DNA of 64,000 bases from Pedobacter sp. Leaf170 (GTDB taxonomy: Bacteria > Bacteroidota > Bacteroidia > Sphingobacteriales > Sphingobacteriaceae): the NCBI RefSeq assembly GCF_920984665.1, contig NZ_CAKLBP010000006.1, positions 302,739-366,738 of the forward strand, written 5' to 3'. The translations under genes were made by a program, and so were the position numbers. The notes beneath the pieces are model-generated. The model was not told where the DNA came from and searched no databases. It saw nothing but the letters and a program-made list of their open reading frames with translations. How positions within the stretch are numbered: position 1 is the stretch's first letter; every line of letters begins with the position of its first letter. Below, piece after piece: positions 1 to 9,414 of this stretch.

Positions 1-2154
1 AATTGGTAAACTTCTGCTTAACAGCAATCCACTGGTTTTATTTTCGTAAGCTTCAATACTACCGTTAATTCTGTTGTTTAAAATTCCAAAATCTAAACCA
101 ATATTAGCAGTTTTAGTCGTTTCCCATTGTAAAGATGAGTTACCCAAGTTGGCTGGAAAAACGCCAATTGTACTGATTCCGTTAAATGGTGAGCGACCAG
201 TATTATCTGTTGTGATAGTACGATAAACACTAACCGCTTCATTACCAGTTTTACCGTAAGATAAACGTAGTTTTAAGTTGTTAAAAAACTTGGCATCTTT
301 CATAAAACCTTCGTTGGTAATGTTCCAGCCGAATGCTGCTGAAGGGAAAACACCGTATTTAGTTGTATTAGCACCAAAAACTGATGAACCATCTCTTCTA
401 GCTGTTAAAGTGAATAAATAACGACTATCGTAAGAGTAAAATAAACGGCCCATTTGAGAGTTGATACCATATCTATCTCTGTAACTACCACTTGTTTGTG
501 TAGAACCAGCACCGATATTATCCAAACCTAGTTCATCATTGATAAAACCTGTTGCACCTGCTGTAGTTTCAAAGTATTTACGCTCCTGAGAACTGTAAAG
601 TGCAGTGATATCAAAGTGATGCTTTTTAATATCCTTTGAATAAGTTAAAATATTTTCGATGGTGTAGCTGTTTGTTGAAGAATTAAAACTTCTGGCTGTA
701 CCATTATTATCATTAGCTAAACGCCCAATGTAACTACCTTCTCTTTTAGGAAAGTAAGTGTAGCCAGCATTTAATCTATATTTTAAACCGGTTAAAGCTC
801 CCGGAAATTTAACTTCGGCGTAGCCGTTACCATTTAAATTTGTTGTTCTGCTGATTTGAGTAGTTGTTAAACCTAATAAAGGATTGGTGTAAAGCTGCTC
901 TGGTTCCATTGGAAATATTTTATATGTTCCATTTGGATTATAAAGCTGACCATAAGGGCTCATAGCCGTAGCAAACAGTAAGTTTGCTCTGCCACCATCG
1001 TAATTATTGCTGGTTAAAAATAATGAAGTACCAACTGTTAAAAAGCTAGTTACATTTACATCAAGGTTAGAACGTAAACCAAGGCGTTTAAAATTATATC
1101 CTTTAACAACACCTTTTTGGTCTAAATAATCGCCTGAGATAAAATATTTCACATCCTGAGAACCGCCAGATATACCAACATTATGGTCTTGAATAATTCC
1201 TTGTTGCGTAGCCTCTTTTACCCAATCTACTGTGGTGCCTGCATTATAAGCTGGTAACTCACCAATATTTGGCACCGGCCTTTGCTGTACCTGACCTGTC
1301 TGCTTTAAAAAATCTGCATATTTTTGTGCGTATTCTGCGCCGCTTCTAGGCTCTAGTATGTTTGAAATATTTTCGATACCTGCATAACCACTATAACGAA
1401 TAATTGGCTTGCCACTTGTACCCCTTTTTGTTGTGATTAAAATAACACCATTTGAACCGTTTGTACCGTAAATGGCAGTTGCACTCGCATCTTTTAATAT
1501 CTCTACCGAAGCAATATCATTTGGGTTGATGTCGTTTAATGAGCCACCTGTTTTGCTTAATGGAACACCATCAACAACCACAAATGGGCCTGTACCTGCA
1601 GTAATAGAGTTTTGACCTCTGATTAAAGCATTTGGCTGACTTCCCGGAACGGTTGAGGTAGTAGTGACATTTACACCGGCAACAGCACCTTCAATTGATT
1701 GTAGAATGTTGGTAACCGGCAATTGAGATAACCTGGATTTAGGTACAGAAACCACCGAACCCGTTACATCAGAACGCTTCTGCGTACCGTAACCAACAAC
1801 AACAACATCATTTAGTGTTTTATCATCAGCTTCATCAAGCTTTACGTTTAACTGATCATTATTTGCAACAACAATTGTTTTGCTCGTGTAGCCTACGTAG
1901 CTATAAGTTAAACTTTCGCCTTTGGCTGCTGCAATTTTATACCTTCCGTTACCATCTGTTATGGCTAATTTAGTGGTATTTACATTTTTTACGGTTACTC
2001 CTGGTATTGGTAAGCCTTTGGAATCTTGAATAGTACCGCTTACTTCTGTGATAACGCCTTGAGCGTATAGGTTACTGAAACCTGTATTAGCAATTAAAAA
2101 TATTGCAAACAGTACCAGTAAACACCTTTTTGGTGATGGTAATTTTTTAAGCAT
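1..2154 (-). CDS. SusC/RagA-type TonB-dependent outer-membrane receptor (partial, C-terminus cut by window edge)
   Basis: The frame is open from an ATG at 2154 to the left edge, giving 718 codons without a stop. The protein would import oligosaccharides across the outer membrane with a SusD partner and TonB energy. It starts with a signal peptide ending near FSNLYAQ, then a carboxypeptidase-D-like domain (about residues 38-105), the SusC signature DVVVVGYGTQKRSDVTGSV, and a plug with GTNGSNGVILITTKRG. The rest is beta-barrel, ending in-window at SGLLLSRSLPI. Family members are about 1000 residues, so roughly 300 residues and the SusD gene should lie to the left. A 304-bp spacer separates it from the DUF2264 gene and contains a candidate HTCS site, so it probably has its own promoter. 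Product class is certain; substrate is inferred from neighbours. Confidence 0.95.
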   Translation of the reverse strand, partial: MLKKLPSPKRCLLVLFAIFLIANTGFSNLYAQGVITEVSGTIQDSKGLPIPGVTVKNVNTTKLAITDGNGRYKIAAAKGESLTYSYVGYTSKTIVVANNDQLNVKLDEADDKTLNDVVVVGYGTQKRSDVTGSVVSVPKSRLSQLPVTNILQSIEGAVAGVNVTTTSTVPGSQPNALIRGQNSITAGTGPFVVVDGVPLSKTGGSLNDINPNDIASVEILKDASATAIYGTNGSNGVILITTKRGTSGKPIIRYSGYAGIENISNILEPRSGAEYAQKYADFLKQTGQVQQRPVPNIGELPAYNAGTTVDWVKEATQQGIIQDHNVGISGGSQDVKYFISGDYLDQKGVVKGYNFKRLGLRSNLDVNVTSFLTVGTSLFLTSNNYDGGRANLLFATAMSPYGQLYNPNGTYKIFPMEPEQLYTNPLLGLTTTQISRTTNLNGNGYAEVKFPGALTGLKYRLNAGYTYFPKREGSYIGRLANDNNGTARSFNSSTNSYTIENILTYSKDIKKHHFDITALYSSQERKYFETTAGATGFINDELGLDNIGAGSTQTSGSYRDRYGINSQMGRLFYSYDSRYLFTLTARRDGSSVFGANTTKYGVFPSAAFGWNITNEGFMKDAKFFNNLKLRLSYGKTGNEAVSVYRTITTDNTGRSPFNGISTIGVFPANLGNSSLQWETTKTANIGLDFGILNNRINGSIEAYENKTSGLLLSRSLPI

Positions 2155-2458
2155 AGTTTTATTTGGTTAGTTAGTTTTTTGATTTATTATCAATTTCAAA
2201 AAGAGATGTTTGAAACAATGGGGCTTTTAGTAAAAGCGGATGAGGTCTTAACTACTTGTCATAAATTATTAATTTGGTTATCACAAATAAGAAGATAAAT
2301 CGGCTTTATAGTGAGGGGTAGAACGGTAATTAAGCGGGGTAAAATTGGTAATTTTATGCAAAAAAGGGGCTTAAGGGCTATTTTTTAAATTTACAAACGT
2401 AAAAACTACGTTTATTTTAAAAAAGCCTGTTAGTCCCCTTCCGCATTTATAAATCCAA
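2155..2458 (-). promoter_or_regulatory. Upstream region of the first susC gene with a paired GGGGT direct repeat
   Basis: This 304-bp non-coding spacer holds two GGGGTA copies on the plus strand, at 2315-2320 and 2336-2341, exactly 21 bp apart (TACCCC in the direction of transcription). A similar pair precedes the GH97 operon. A 7-bp inverted repeat (AAACGTA, 2395-2401; TACGTTT, 2407-2413) lies closer to the end of the DUF2264 gene and could be a hairpin or a second site. No convincing -7 box was identified. Role as the HTCS target is inference. Confidence 0.5.
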
Positions 2459-3709
2459 TTATCTTAAGTCCTGGCTATGGTCATTCGGGAAATCTTCTCC
2501 CGACCAAATTCGCTGAGCACTCCATTGAGCTGCCGGGTTTGCCCAAAATGGGTCGCTGGCAGGTAATCCTAATGGGAGAAAAATATTTGTACAGATGTAA
2601 GGGCTGCCTTGATTATTATAAAAATCTCCTAAATCTGGTTGATTTCCGTATAAACCAATGGTTAACCAAAGATTATTATAAGTTGTTGGGCTCTCTAAAG
2701 TTTTTTTAATTACCGCAGTTAAGGCACAACGCACCTGGGCCGGGCTTAATTGTTTAGGCAAAGCATTTCGAAGCGCCATATCTGCCAAATGATGAAATGC
2801 TGCTCCACGGTAAATGATAGACCTGCCTGTTGCAGGATAAGTGCCATCAGTATTAATTAAACGCTCTTGTAATATGGCATAACGCTCGTTTCGTTTTCTA
2901 ATCTTCTCAAACATCGAATTATAATCCTTAACCTTTGCGCCGATTATTTCTGAGATTTTGGCCAGGTAAGGATGAATTACATAGCTATTGTAATAATCAA
3001 AGGCATAAGTGCTTCCGTCTTTATACATGCCATCGCCTACGTACCATTGCTCCATCTGCTGCAAAGCGTAATCAACCCGCATTGGGTCCCAGCTGTAGCC
3101 AAATTTTGCTAAAAAAGCCTCATTCATTGCAGAAAACAATAACCAGTTAGAAAATACCGGCTTAAACCTTTTCGTAGTTTCGATGGATTTCATCATTAAA
3201 AGCCTGTGTTTTTCACCTAAATTTTCCCAAAGCCATGGCGCTCTGATAAAAGCTAAAGCAACGTATGATGCATCAACCAACTGCTGGCCACCGATATCAT
3301 AATTCATAAAATCTTTAGCGTTTGAATCTAATGAATTTTTTAAGCCTTGTATTGCCCATTCGCGGTATTGCTTTCTTAGTGCAACTTCTTTTTCATCGCC
3401 ACCTTCTAACTGTAGCCAAGGGGCAACACCACTTAAAACCCTTCCTAAAACCTCTACATATTGAACTTTTATTCTATGTTCTTTATTATCAATATGGATG
3501 GATGTAACCTTTGGCATATTAATCTTCAAACTATCTTTAGCCAAATTGTATAAAACAGGTTTAACCATTTTATCCATTTGCTGCAACCAAAATTGCCTGT
3601 CGGTTAACGTAGCGGTTTGCTTAATCGTTTTTTTCTTTTGGCTAAAAGCCGATGTTGAAACAGAAAGTATCAGTATAAATATTGATAGTTTAATTGCGGA
3701 ATATTTCAT
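2459..3709 (-). CDS. DUF2264 domain protein (GH154-like candidate)
   Basis: A 416-residue secreted protein with a signal peptide (cleavage near STSAFSQ). The whole mature part matches the DUF2264 pattern: DRQFWLQQMDKMVKPVLYNL near the start, GGQQLVDASYVALAFIRAPW mid-protein, and DGSTYAFDYYNSYVIHPYL near residues 230-250. Proteins of this type are expected to adopt an alpha/alpha-barrel. Some DUF2264 relatives in Bacteroides arabinogalactan loci have been assigned as exo-beta-glucuronidases (GH154), which would suit this locus, but I cannot confirm that subgroup from sequence alone. It is the last enzyme gene of the operon, 16 bp after the GH105 stop. Family call is firm; activity is uncertain. 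Confidence 0.8.
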   Translation of the reverse strand: MKYSAIKLSIFILILSVSTSAFSQKKKTIKQTATLTDRQFWLQQMDKMVKPVLYNLAKDSLKINMPKVTSIHIDNKEHRIKVQYVEVLGRVLSGVAPWLQLEGGDEKEVALRKQYREWAIQGLKNSLDSNAKDFMNYDIGGQQLVDASYVALAFIRAPWLWENLGEKHRLLMMKSIETTKRFKPVFSNWLLFSAMNEAFLAKFGYSWDPMRVDYALQQMEQWYVGDGMYKDGSTYAFDYYNSYVIHPYLAKISEIIGAKVKDYNSMFEKIRKRNERYAILQERLINTDGTYPATGRSIIYRGAAFHHLADMALRNALPKQLSPAQVRCALTAVIKKTLESPTTYNNLWLTIGLYGNQPDLGDFYNNQGSPYICTNIFLPLGLPASDPFWANPAAQWSAQRIWSGEDFPNDHSQDLR

Positions 3710-3725
3710 ATTATGGTTAGGTTTC

Positions 3726-4844
3726 TTATTTTTTTAAAAATCTGTAAAATTCGCAGCCGGCCAGTAAAAATGCACCTACACCAAAATTTGAGGTTGAATT
3801 TTGGTCAACAATTTGACCTGGAATGGCTTTCTCGCCAATCGGCTGAACATAACCCACTTTTCCGCTATCTTGCAATGCTGTTTTTGATAAATAATTCCAG
3901 CCCTTTAAAGCAGCTTCTTTATAAATTTTGTTTTTAAGGTAGCCATTGTTGATTCCCCAAAATAAGCCATAGGTAAAAAATGCAGTACCACTGGTTTCGG
4001 GTCCGGGGGCATGTTCAGCATCCAACATACTTCTGGTCCAATAACCTTCCTTTTGCTGGCATTTCACAATAGCATCAGCCATGATTTTATATTTCGTTAC
4101 AAATTCATCTCTGTTTTTATCATCTTTTGGCAAATCTTTTAATACTTTGGCCAAACCTGCAAATACCCAACCGTCGCCACGTGCCCAAAAATCTTTTTTG
4201 CCATTAACGCTTTTATGCTTTGGATATACATACTTATCATCTCTGTAATAAAGCCCTGCTTCTTTATCATACATAATGCTGTTGGCATAAGCAAAATATT
4301 CGTGTAATTTTTCTAAATATTGTTTATTGCCTGTGGTTTTATAGAGTTTTGTCATAACCGGCATAACCATGTATAAACCATCCGCCCACCACCAATAATC
4401 GTTATTAGGAGTACTCATCTCAAACTCCATAACTTCTTTAGCCCTGGCAATTTTATATTCTTGCTTATCCAAATGATATAAATCTATATAAGTTTGAAAA
4501 CAAATTTGCCAATCGCCAAAAAGTACATAATCGTCCGTTTCGCCATATTTGTATTTCCAGGTACTTTTGTCTTTAGATTTTGCACCCATCCATTGATTGT
4601 GAACTGCCCAATCTTCAGAATATTCTTGATAAACCTTGTTCTGGGTAAGCGCAACCACTTCCATATTACCGGTATGGTAAGCCGCATTATCCCAAAAGGA
4701 ACGTACTTGCGGTGGATTATTGCTTTGCCAAAATTGGTTAGCCTTATCAATAATTTTCAGCACCTCGGCTTTAGCTGGAAGTTTTTGAGCATAACTTGTT
4801 ATTTTAAGTAAAACAAGCAACACAATTAAGAAATACTTTTTCAT
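3726..4844 (-). CDS. GH105 unsaturated rhamnogalacturonyl/glucuronyl hydrolase
   Basis: A 372-residue protein with a signal peptide (ITSYAQ). It should hydrolyse the 4,5-unsaturated uronic acid left at the non-reducing end by a polysaccharide lyase, by hydrating the double bond. The catalytic Asp of the family (D143 in Bacillus YteR) corresponds to D155 in WWWADGLYM. The typical FWARGDGWVFAGLAKVL segment follows at about 218-235, and late motifs include PETSGTAFFTYGLFWGINNG. Length is normal for the family. It sits 39 bp after the tandem GH43 gene in the same operon. A GH105 next to a BNR_4 propeller protein suggests lyase-generated uronates are among the products handled. Family certain; preference for galacturonate or glucuronate products unknown. 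Confidence 0.93.
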   Translation of the reverse strand: MKKYFLIVLLVLLKITSYAQKLPAKAEVLKIIDKANQFWQSNNPPQVRSFWDNAAYHTGNMEVVALTQNKVYQEYSEDWAVHNQWMGAKSKDKSTWKYKYGETDDYVLFGDWQICFQTYIDLYHLDKQEYKIARAKEVMEFEMSTPNNDYWWWADGLYMVMPVMTKLYKTTGNKQYLEKLHEYFAYANSIMYDKEAGLYYRDDKYVYPKHKSVNGKKDFWARGDGWVFAGLAKVLKDLPKDDKNRDEFVTKYKIMADAIVKCQQKEGYWTRSMLDAEHAPGPETSGTAFFTYGLFWGINNGYLKNKIYKEAALKGWNYLSKTALQDSGKVGYVQPIGEKAIPGQIVDQNSTSNFGVGAFLLAGCEFYRFLKK

Positions 4845-4883
4845 CTGTTTATTATTTTAAACTGTTTAAAAACATCAGTTTGT

Positions 4884-7034
4884 TTAATTTTTTATCGGGT
4901 TAATCCCTTTGATTGTTGGAATTACTTTTTTTATCGTTCCATCGGCATTGAACTCCATTTTATCGATGCAAACTTCTCTATTGTATCCTGCGGCATCGCC
5001 CATTGTAATACCTTTAGGCAAATTAAAACGGTGGTAAATCATGTACCATTCATCTTTACCCGGAATTTGAATCACACAGTTATGTCCTGTTCCATAAATA
5101 CCGAATTGTGGAGCTTTAGATAAAATCAAATTATCATTAGGGATGGTAATTTCGCCATTTGGAGTGTCAGAATAACCATAACGAACACGGTAATTTTCGC
5201 TTCTGGTATCATCTTCAGACCATAAAAAATAATATTTTCCATTACGATAAAAAACCTCTGTACCTTCTCTAAAATCTTTATTTGGGGTAATCACTTTTAT
5301 CGAATTTGTGTCGATTGAAACCATATCTGAATTTAATGGTGCAACAGCCATATAGCCATTCCCCCAATACAAATAACTTTGGCTTGTTTTAGGGTCAGTA
5401 AAAAGATCAGGATCAATTTCTTGTCCGCCTTTAATACCTTTTGGTTTCTTAGCAATTAAGGCTTTGCCGCTATCTTTAAAAGGACCATTTGGATTATCTG
5501 ATACCGCAACACCAATTTTTTGAGCGGCTGTGAAATAGTAAAAATATTTATACTCGCTACCTATTTTTTTCTCAGCTATGGTTGGTGCCCAAGCATTTCT
5601 TTTGCCCCAACTCACGTCTTTTTCCAAATCTAGAATTGTCCCTTCATCTTTCCAGTTTACTAAATCAGTTGATGAAAAGGTTTTAAAATATTTACCGCTC
5701 CAACCTGTAAAACCATCACTGGTTGGGTATAAATAGTATTTTTTAGTTTTGTTTGAATAGATAATTTCAGGGTCGGCATAGTAACCCGATAATACCGGAT
5801 TGTTGTTTATTTCAGCACTTGCCTTGTAGGTTTCGGCGGTTTTACCACCAATTGAAAGAGTAATTTTAGTTGAACCTTTACTAAAATCTATCGGTTTATT
5901 TGGTGCAATGCTTATTCCCGGAAGGTTATAGAACTGCAAATCGACAGTTTTTAAGTTTGAACCGTATTTTAATGGAAAGTAAACGGTTTTATCTTTTTCA
6001 TCAATCACAATGTTATTTCGCTTTATAGAAGATGAACCGGCCGATTCGAGCACGGCTTTAGCACTATACCACTTTGCTAATAAACGTTTCGCTTCAATAG
6101 CAGTAATGGGTAAAACTGTACCATGGCGTGGATGAAAATCCATGTTTACGGCTTCATCAATTACTTTGAAACTGTTCAAATCGGTACTTTTTGTAAACTG
6201 ATATTTACCTTTCATGTACACATCATACATTAGGATGTATTCGTTACTATTGTTTAATTTAAAAACGCCGGCACCTTCTACAGCATCTTTAGTTTGCTGC
6301 AAATATTTATCTTGAAGCACATAACCTCTGGTTAAACTTGATGAAACAGCCTTTTTTATTCCATTTCCATTTCCTTCAGTTTTGAAAAAAAGATTATATT
6401 TTCCATTGCTATAAATAATATCACCATCTATACACGAGCCATTAGTCGGACTAAAAAATAATTGTTTAGGCTCGCTTTCCAAATCTGTAAAATCCTTATT
6501 GGCATAGGCATAATAAATAATATCGGGCTGATTTCCATGTTTCATAGACCAGTATACCATATATTTTTTAGCCTCTGAATCGTAAATTGTTTGGGGCGCC
6601 CAAACCCTTTTTAAGCTATCCTGGTTTTTAAATCGGGTTTGAATATTTACAACTTTGGATGTCCAGTTCACTAAATCTGTTGATTTTAAAAGCACCATCG
6701 CCCGGTTAGAATCCCAACCTTTTGCAGATTCCATATCCGTTGCGACCATGTAGATTGTTTTACCGTCCTCGCCCCTTAATATGTGCGGGTCTCTTACGCC
6801 ACCTGTAGAACTAATTTTTGCTGATGAAATAACCGGTTGATTATTATTAAGCGCTTTATATGTATAACCATCCTTACTGATGGCAAAATGTATGGCTTCC
6901 TCATTTTTATCATTACCAGTAAAATAAACAAAGAGGTAGGCATCTAACTTTTGCTTATCACTCACTTTTTTCTGCGCAAAAATTTGCAATGGAGCAAAAG
7001 CCAGCAAAACATACATCCAAAACACTATTTTCAT
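4884..7034 (-). CDS. Tandem two-domain GH43 glycosidase
   Basis: A 716-residue exported protein (signal peptide ending QIFAQ) containing two five-bladed-propeller GH43-type modules. Domain 1 (about 30-325) has candidate triad residues D82 (RDPHIL), D203 (CIDGDI) and E253 (AVEGAG). Domain 2 (about 415-712) has D421 (YADPEI), D541 (EIDPDL) and E590 (FREGTEV). A short beta-sandwich-like linker (about 335-410) joins them. Both triads look intact, so the protein may have two active sites with different linkages, such as arabinofuranosidase plus xylosidase or galactosidase. Single-domain GH43 proteins in this window are about 310-325 residues, so this is a true doubling. Subfamilies and substrates cannot be assigned by eye. 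Confidence 0.88.
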   Translation of the reverse strand: MKIVFWMYVLLAFAPLQIFAQKKVSDKQKLDAYLFVYFTGNDKNEEAIHFAISKDGYTYKALNNNQPVISSAKISSTGGVRDPHILRGEDGKTIYMVATDMESAKGWDSNRAMVLLKSTDLVNWTSKVVNIQTRFKNQDSLKRVWAPQTIYDSEAKKYMVYWSMKHGNQPDIIYYAYANKDFTDLESEPKQLFFSPTNGSCIDGDIIYSNGKYNLFFKTEGNGNGIKKAVSSSLTRGYVLQDKYLQQTKDAVEGAGVFKLNNSNEYILMYDVYMKGKYQFTKSTDLNSFKVIDEAVNMDFHPRHGTVLPITAIEAKRLLAKWYSAKAVLESAGSSSIKRNNIVIDEKDKTVYFPLKYGSNLKTVDLQFYNLPGISIAPNKPIDFSKGSTKITLSIGGKTAETYKASAEINNNPVLSGYYADPEIIYSNKTKKYYLYPTSDGFTGWSGKYFKTFSSTDLVNWKDEGTILDLEKDVSWGKRNAWAPTIAEKKIGSEYKYFYYFTAAQKIGVAVSDNPNGPFKDSGKALIAKKPKGIKGGQEIDPDLFTDPKTSQSYLYWGNGYMAVAPLNSDMVSIDTNSIKVITPNKDFREGTEVFYRNGKYYFLWSEDDTRSENYRVRYGYSDTPNGEITIPNDNLILSKAPQFGIYGTGHNCVIQIPGKDEWYMIYHRFNLPKGITMGDAAGYNREVCIDKMEFNADGTIKKVIPTIKGINPIKN

Positions 7035-7067
7035 ATCAATTTATATTGTTCGATTTTAATTATTAAA

Positions 7068-8414
7068 CTATTTAGGCACAACCCATTTAAGCACTTTTAC
7101 TTCAGTTGGCTTAATTTCAGCTTTACCTTCTCCATCAACCTGGGTTACATTTTGTACAAATAAATTAAGTATCTGCTTATTCTTCCACAATTCTGTATCG
7201 TACGATGGCTCCCAATCTCCCACGCTATATGAAGTTAAATCATTGATTGTCCATTTATTGCTTAAAATATCCTGATTGGTTGCAACCGAAACTTTGCTAC
7301 CTCTTTCCTCATCACGAAATACTACAGCTACGCCATATTTATTTTGTTTTCTCCAGGTAATAATCTGCGGACGCGAAATTGGAATCTTTTTGGTACCGCC
7401 GCCTTTAAGTGTAAAATCAGTTTTTCTAAAATTTAAACTATTCACTTTCCATCCCAATTTATCCATGTACACTATATGATATTGAGGAAGCTCAGCAGGT
7501 TTGTTTCTCCAATAACCGGCAATAAATGCATAGCCATGATCATCAGCAAACATTGAGGTTTGGTTAATTAATTCGCTGTTTTGGGGAATTTTAAGCGCAT
7601 ACTCTGCATTCGATTCTGTAATTGGCAGTACATATTTTTCGCCATTACTTTTAATCCACGTTAAACCACCATCTATAGATTTTGCATAAGCTAAATCGTG
7701 GTTACTTGCCACATCCGGACTTTCTCTCCAAACCCAGGAGATGTGCAACCCACCCAATTGATCTGTAGCAACCTGCCAGTAAGCATTTCTTTTGCCCTCG
7801 CCGTTTATTAATCCATCCTGTACCCGAACCCATGTTTTGCTTTTGATGGAATATCGGTTAATCATCAAATTTCCGTTACCAGAGCCACCATCACGATAGA
7901 AAAACATTAAATCGCCGTTGGCGAGTTTATAAAATTCAGGATAACTTACTTTCTCTTCTTTATCATTGAGCATTGCCGATTTCTCACTTAATTGAAGTGA
8001 GCCCGGTGCTATAGATTTTGCATAATTTAATTGGTTATTGTGTTGCCCCCATGCAATATGCAGATATCCGGAGCCATCAACCGCAATGCTTATAGATTTA
8101 TGCGCATCCGTTGCATCGCCTTTGTAAGCTGTTTTTTGGCAAATCCAGGTTTTATCTTCTGCAGATCGCTTTGCTAAAACAACAAACTGATTATCATCAT
8201 AAAAAGCCGAAAACTGTAATTTTTTATAGCTTACAATAGAGTTTTTGCGAAAAATAACCGTATTGACTGAGTTTTTAGACCAACCATCTTTCGCTATTAC
8301 ACCAGACTGATAATTTTGTGCAGCACAATTAAATCCAACAAAAAACAAACAGACAATTAGTTTAAAGCCAAAGATTAATTTGCAAAGTATTTGATGATTT
8401 ATTAACCTACACAT
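7068..8414 (-). CDS. BNR_4 beta-propeller protein, candidate lyase or rhamnosidase
   Basis: An exported protein of about 448 residues. The open frame extends 7 codons upstream to a GTG that overlaps the previous gene; the ATG at 8414 lies just after the GH43 stop codon and leads directly into a hydrophobic signal segment ending NCAAQ, so it is preferred. The sequence has the BNR_4 pattern DAHKSISIAVDGSGYLHIAW followed by GQHNNQLNYAKS, then YWQVATDQLGGLHISWVW and later NQTSMFADDHGYAFIAGYW. Known enzymes with this fold include ulvan lyases (PL24, PL25) and Bacteroides enzymes that release rhamnose from rhamnosyl-glucuronate caps (GH145/PL42 group). The neighbouring GH105 fits either role. Fold call is good; reaction is an inference. 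Confidence 0.75.
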   Translation of the reverse strand: MCRLINHQILCKLIFGFKLIVCLFFVGFNCAAQNYQSGVIAKDGWSKNSVNTVIFRKNSIVSYKKLQFSAFYDDNQFVVLAKRSAEDKTWICQKTAYKGDATDAHKSISIAVDGSGYLHIAWGQHNNQLNYAKSIAPGSLQLSEKSAMLNDKEEKVSYPEFYKLANGDLMFFYRDGGSGNGNLMINRYSIKSKTWVRVQDGLINGEGKRNAYWQVATDQLGGLHISWVWRESPDVASNHDLAYAKSIDGGLTWIKSNGEKYVLPITESNAEYALKIPQNSELINQTSMFADDHGYAFIAGYWRNKPAELPQYHIVYMDKLGWKVNSLNFRKTDFTLKGGGTKKIPISRPQIITWRKQNKYGVAVVFRDEERGSKVSVATNQDILSNKWTINDLTSYSVGDWEPSYDTELWKNKQILNLFVQNVTQVDGEGKAEIKPTEVKVLKWVVPK

Positions 8415-8415
8415 A

Positions 8416-9387
8416 TTATTGAGTTTTGCTAACACCTTCTGATGTCATGATTATACGCTTAATGGTTCCGTTAGCATTATAATGCAAATAATCGATACAA
8501 ACCGACCTTCTATAACTGCCACCTTCGGTATTGATAGCGCCATTATGATAAACAAAATAACTTTTCCCTTTAAAATCGATTATGGATTGATGATTTGTAT
8601 TTGAATTGCCTGCAATTTCATTAATAATGCCTTTATATTCCCATGGACCGTTGATGTTTTTACTCATCGCATACACTATTTTTTCAGGAAAGCCTGATGC
8701 ATACGAAAGGTAATACCAGCCTTTTCTTTTGTGTACCCACGGCGCTTCGGTAAAGGCCGGCACACTTACCATTTGAATTGGTCCATCAAATTCAACCATG
8801 TTGGCTTTTAATTTTGCGTAGTAACACTTGGTATTTCCCCAAAAAAGATAAGCCTGACCATCGTCATCAACAATCACCGTCGGATCGATATCATCCCAGC
8901 TAATATCTGTAGCCTTTGTCATATCGTTGGTTACTAAAGCTTTGCCTATTGCGTCTTTAAATGGCCCACGTGGATTATCGGCAACCGCAACACCAATCGC
9001 CTTTCCTGGTATTGTAGCGTGTGCAGTGGCTACATACCAGTAAAATTTTCCATTACGTTCAATAACCTGAGATGCCCAGGCATCGCCTTTTGACCAACTA
9101 AAATCTTTATAACTCAGTGGCGATTTATGCGCTTTCCAGTTTTTCATGTCGGCAGAAGCATAACATAACCATTCATTCATTTCATAATCATTTTTGCTTT
9201 TTGGTGCAACATCATGGCCAACGTATAAATAAACAGAATCGCCATAGACCAAAGCTGACGGGTCTGCTGTGTATTTATCTGTAATAATTGGATTTCCTTT
9301 AGCCTCCAAAACCTGCTGGGCATTTGCTTTAAAAGCAAACAGAATATTTAAGCCGCTTATTAGTATTACTGTTATTAAATTCTTCAT
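8416..9387 (-). CDS. GH43 family glycosidase
   Basis: A 323-residue secreted GH43 enzyme; the ATG at 9387 is chosen over an adjacent TTG one codon earlier. After a signal peptide (KANAQQ) it shows the GH43 triad at (longer-frame numbering) D43 in TADPSALV, D169 in DDIDPTVIVDDDG and E215 in AFTEAPWVH. YLFWGN and the C-terminal RRSVCIDYLHYNANGTIKRI tail are typical of bacterial arabinofuranosidase or xylosidase subfamilies. The length is that of a single catalytic module with no carbohydrate-binding domain. It lies 27 bp after GH97 and abuts the BNR_4 gene, so it is clearly in the same operon. Release of arabinose or xylose side chains is the likely job. Confidence 0.9.
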   Translation of the reverse strand: MKNLITVILISGLNILFAFKANAQQVLEAKGNPIITDKYTADPSALVYGDSVYLYVGHDVAPKSKNDYEMNEWLCYASADMKNWKAHKSPLSYKDFSWSKGDAWASQVIERNGKFYWYVATAHATIPGKAIGVAVADNPRGPFKDAIGKALVTNDMTKATDISWDDIDPTVIVDDDGQAYLFWGNTKCYYAKLKANMVEFDGPIQMVSVPAFTEAPWVHKRKGWYYLSYASGFPEKIVYAMSKNINGPWEYKGIINEIAGNSNTNHQSIIDFKGKSYFVYHNGAINTEGGSYRRSVCIDYLHYNANGTIKRIIMTSEGVSKTQ

Positions 9388-9414
9388 CAATTAAGGTTTT
9401 ACAGTGATACAATA

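Noticed and set aside
2395..2413. Inverted repeat as the terminator of the DUF2264 gene
   Set aside because: The 7-bp stem is AT-rich and lacks a good T tract on the minus strand; it could equally be a regulator site, so it is noted only within the spacer.
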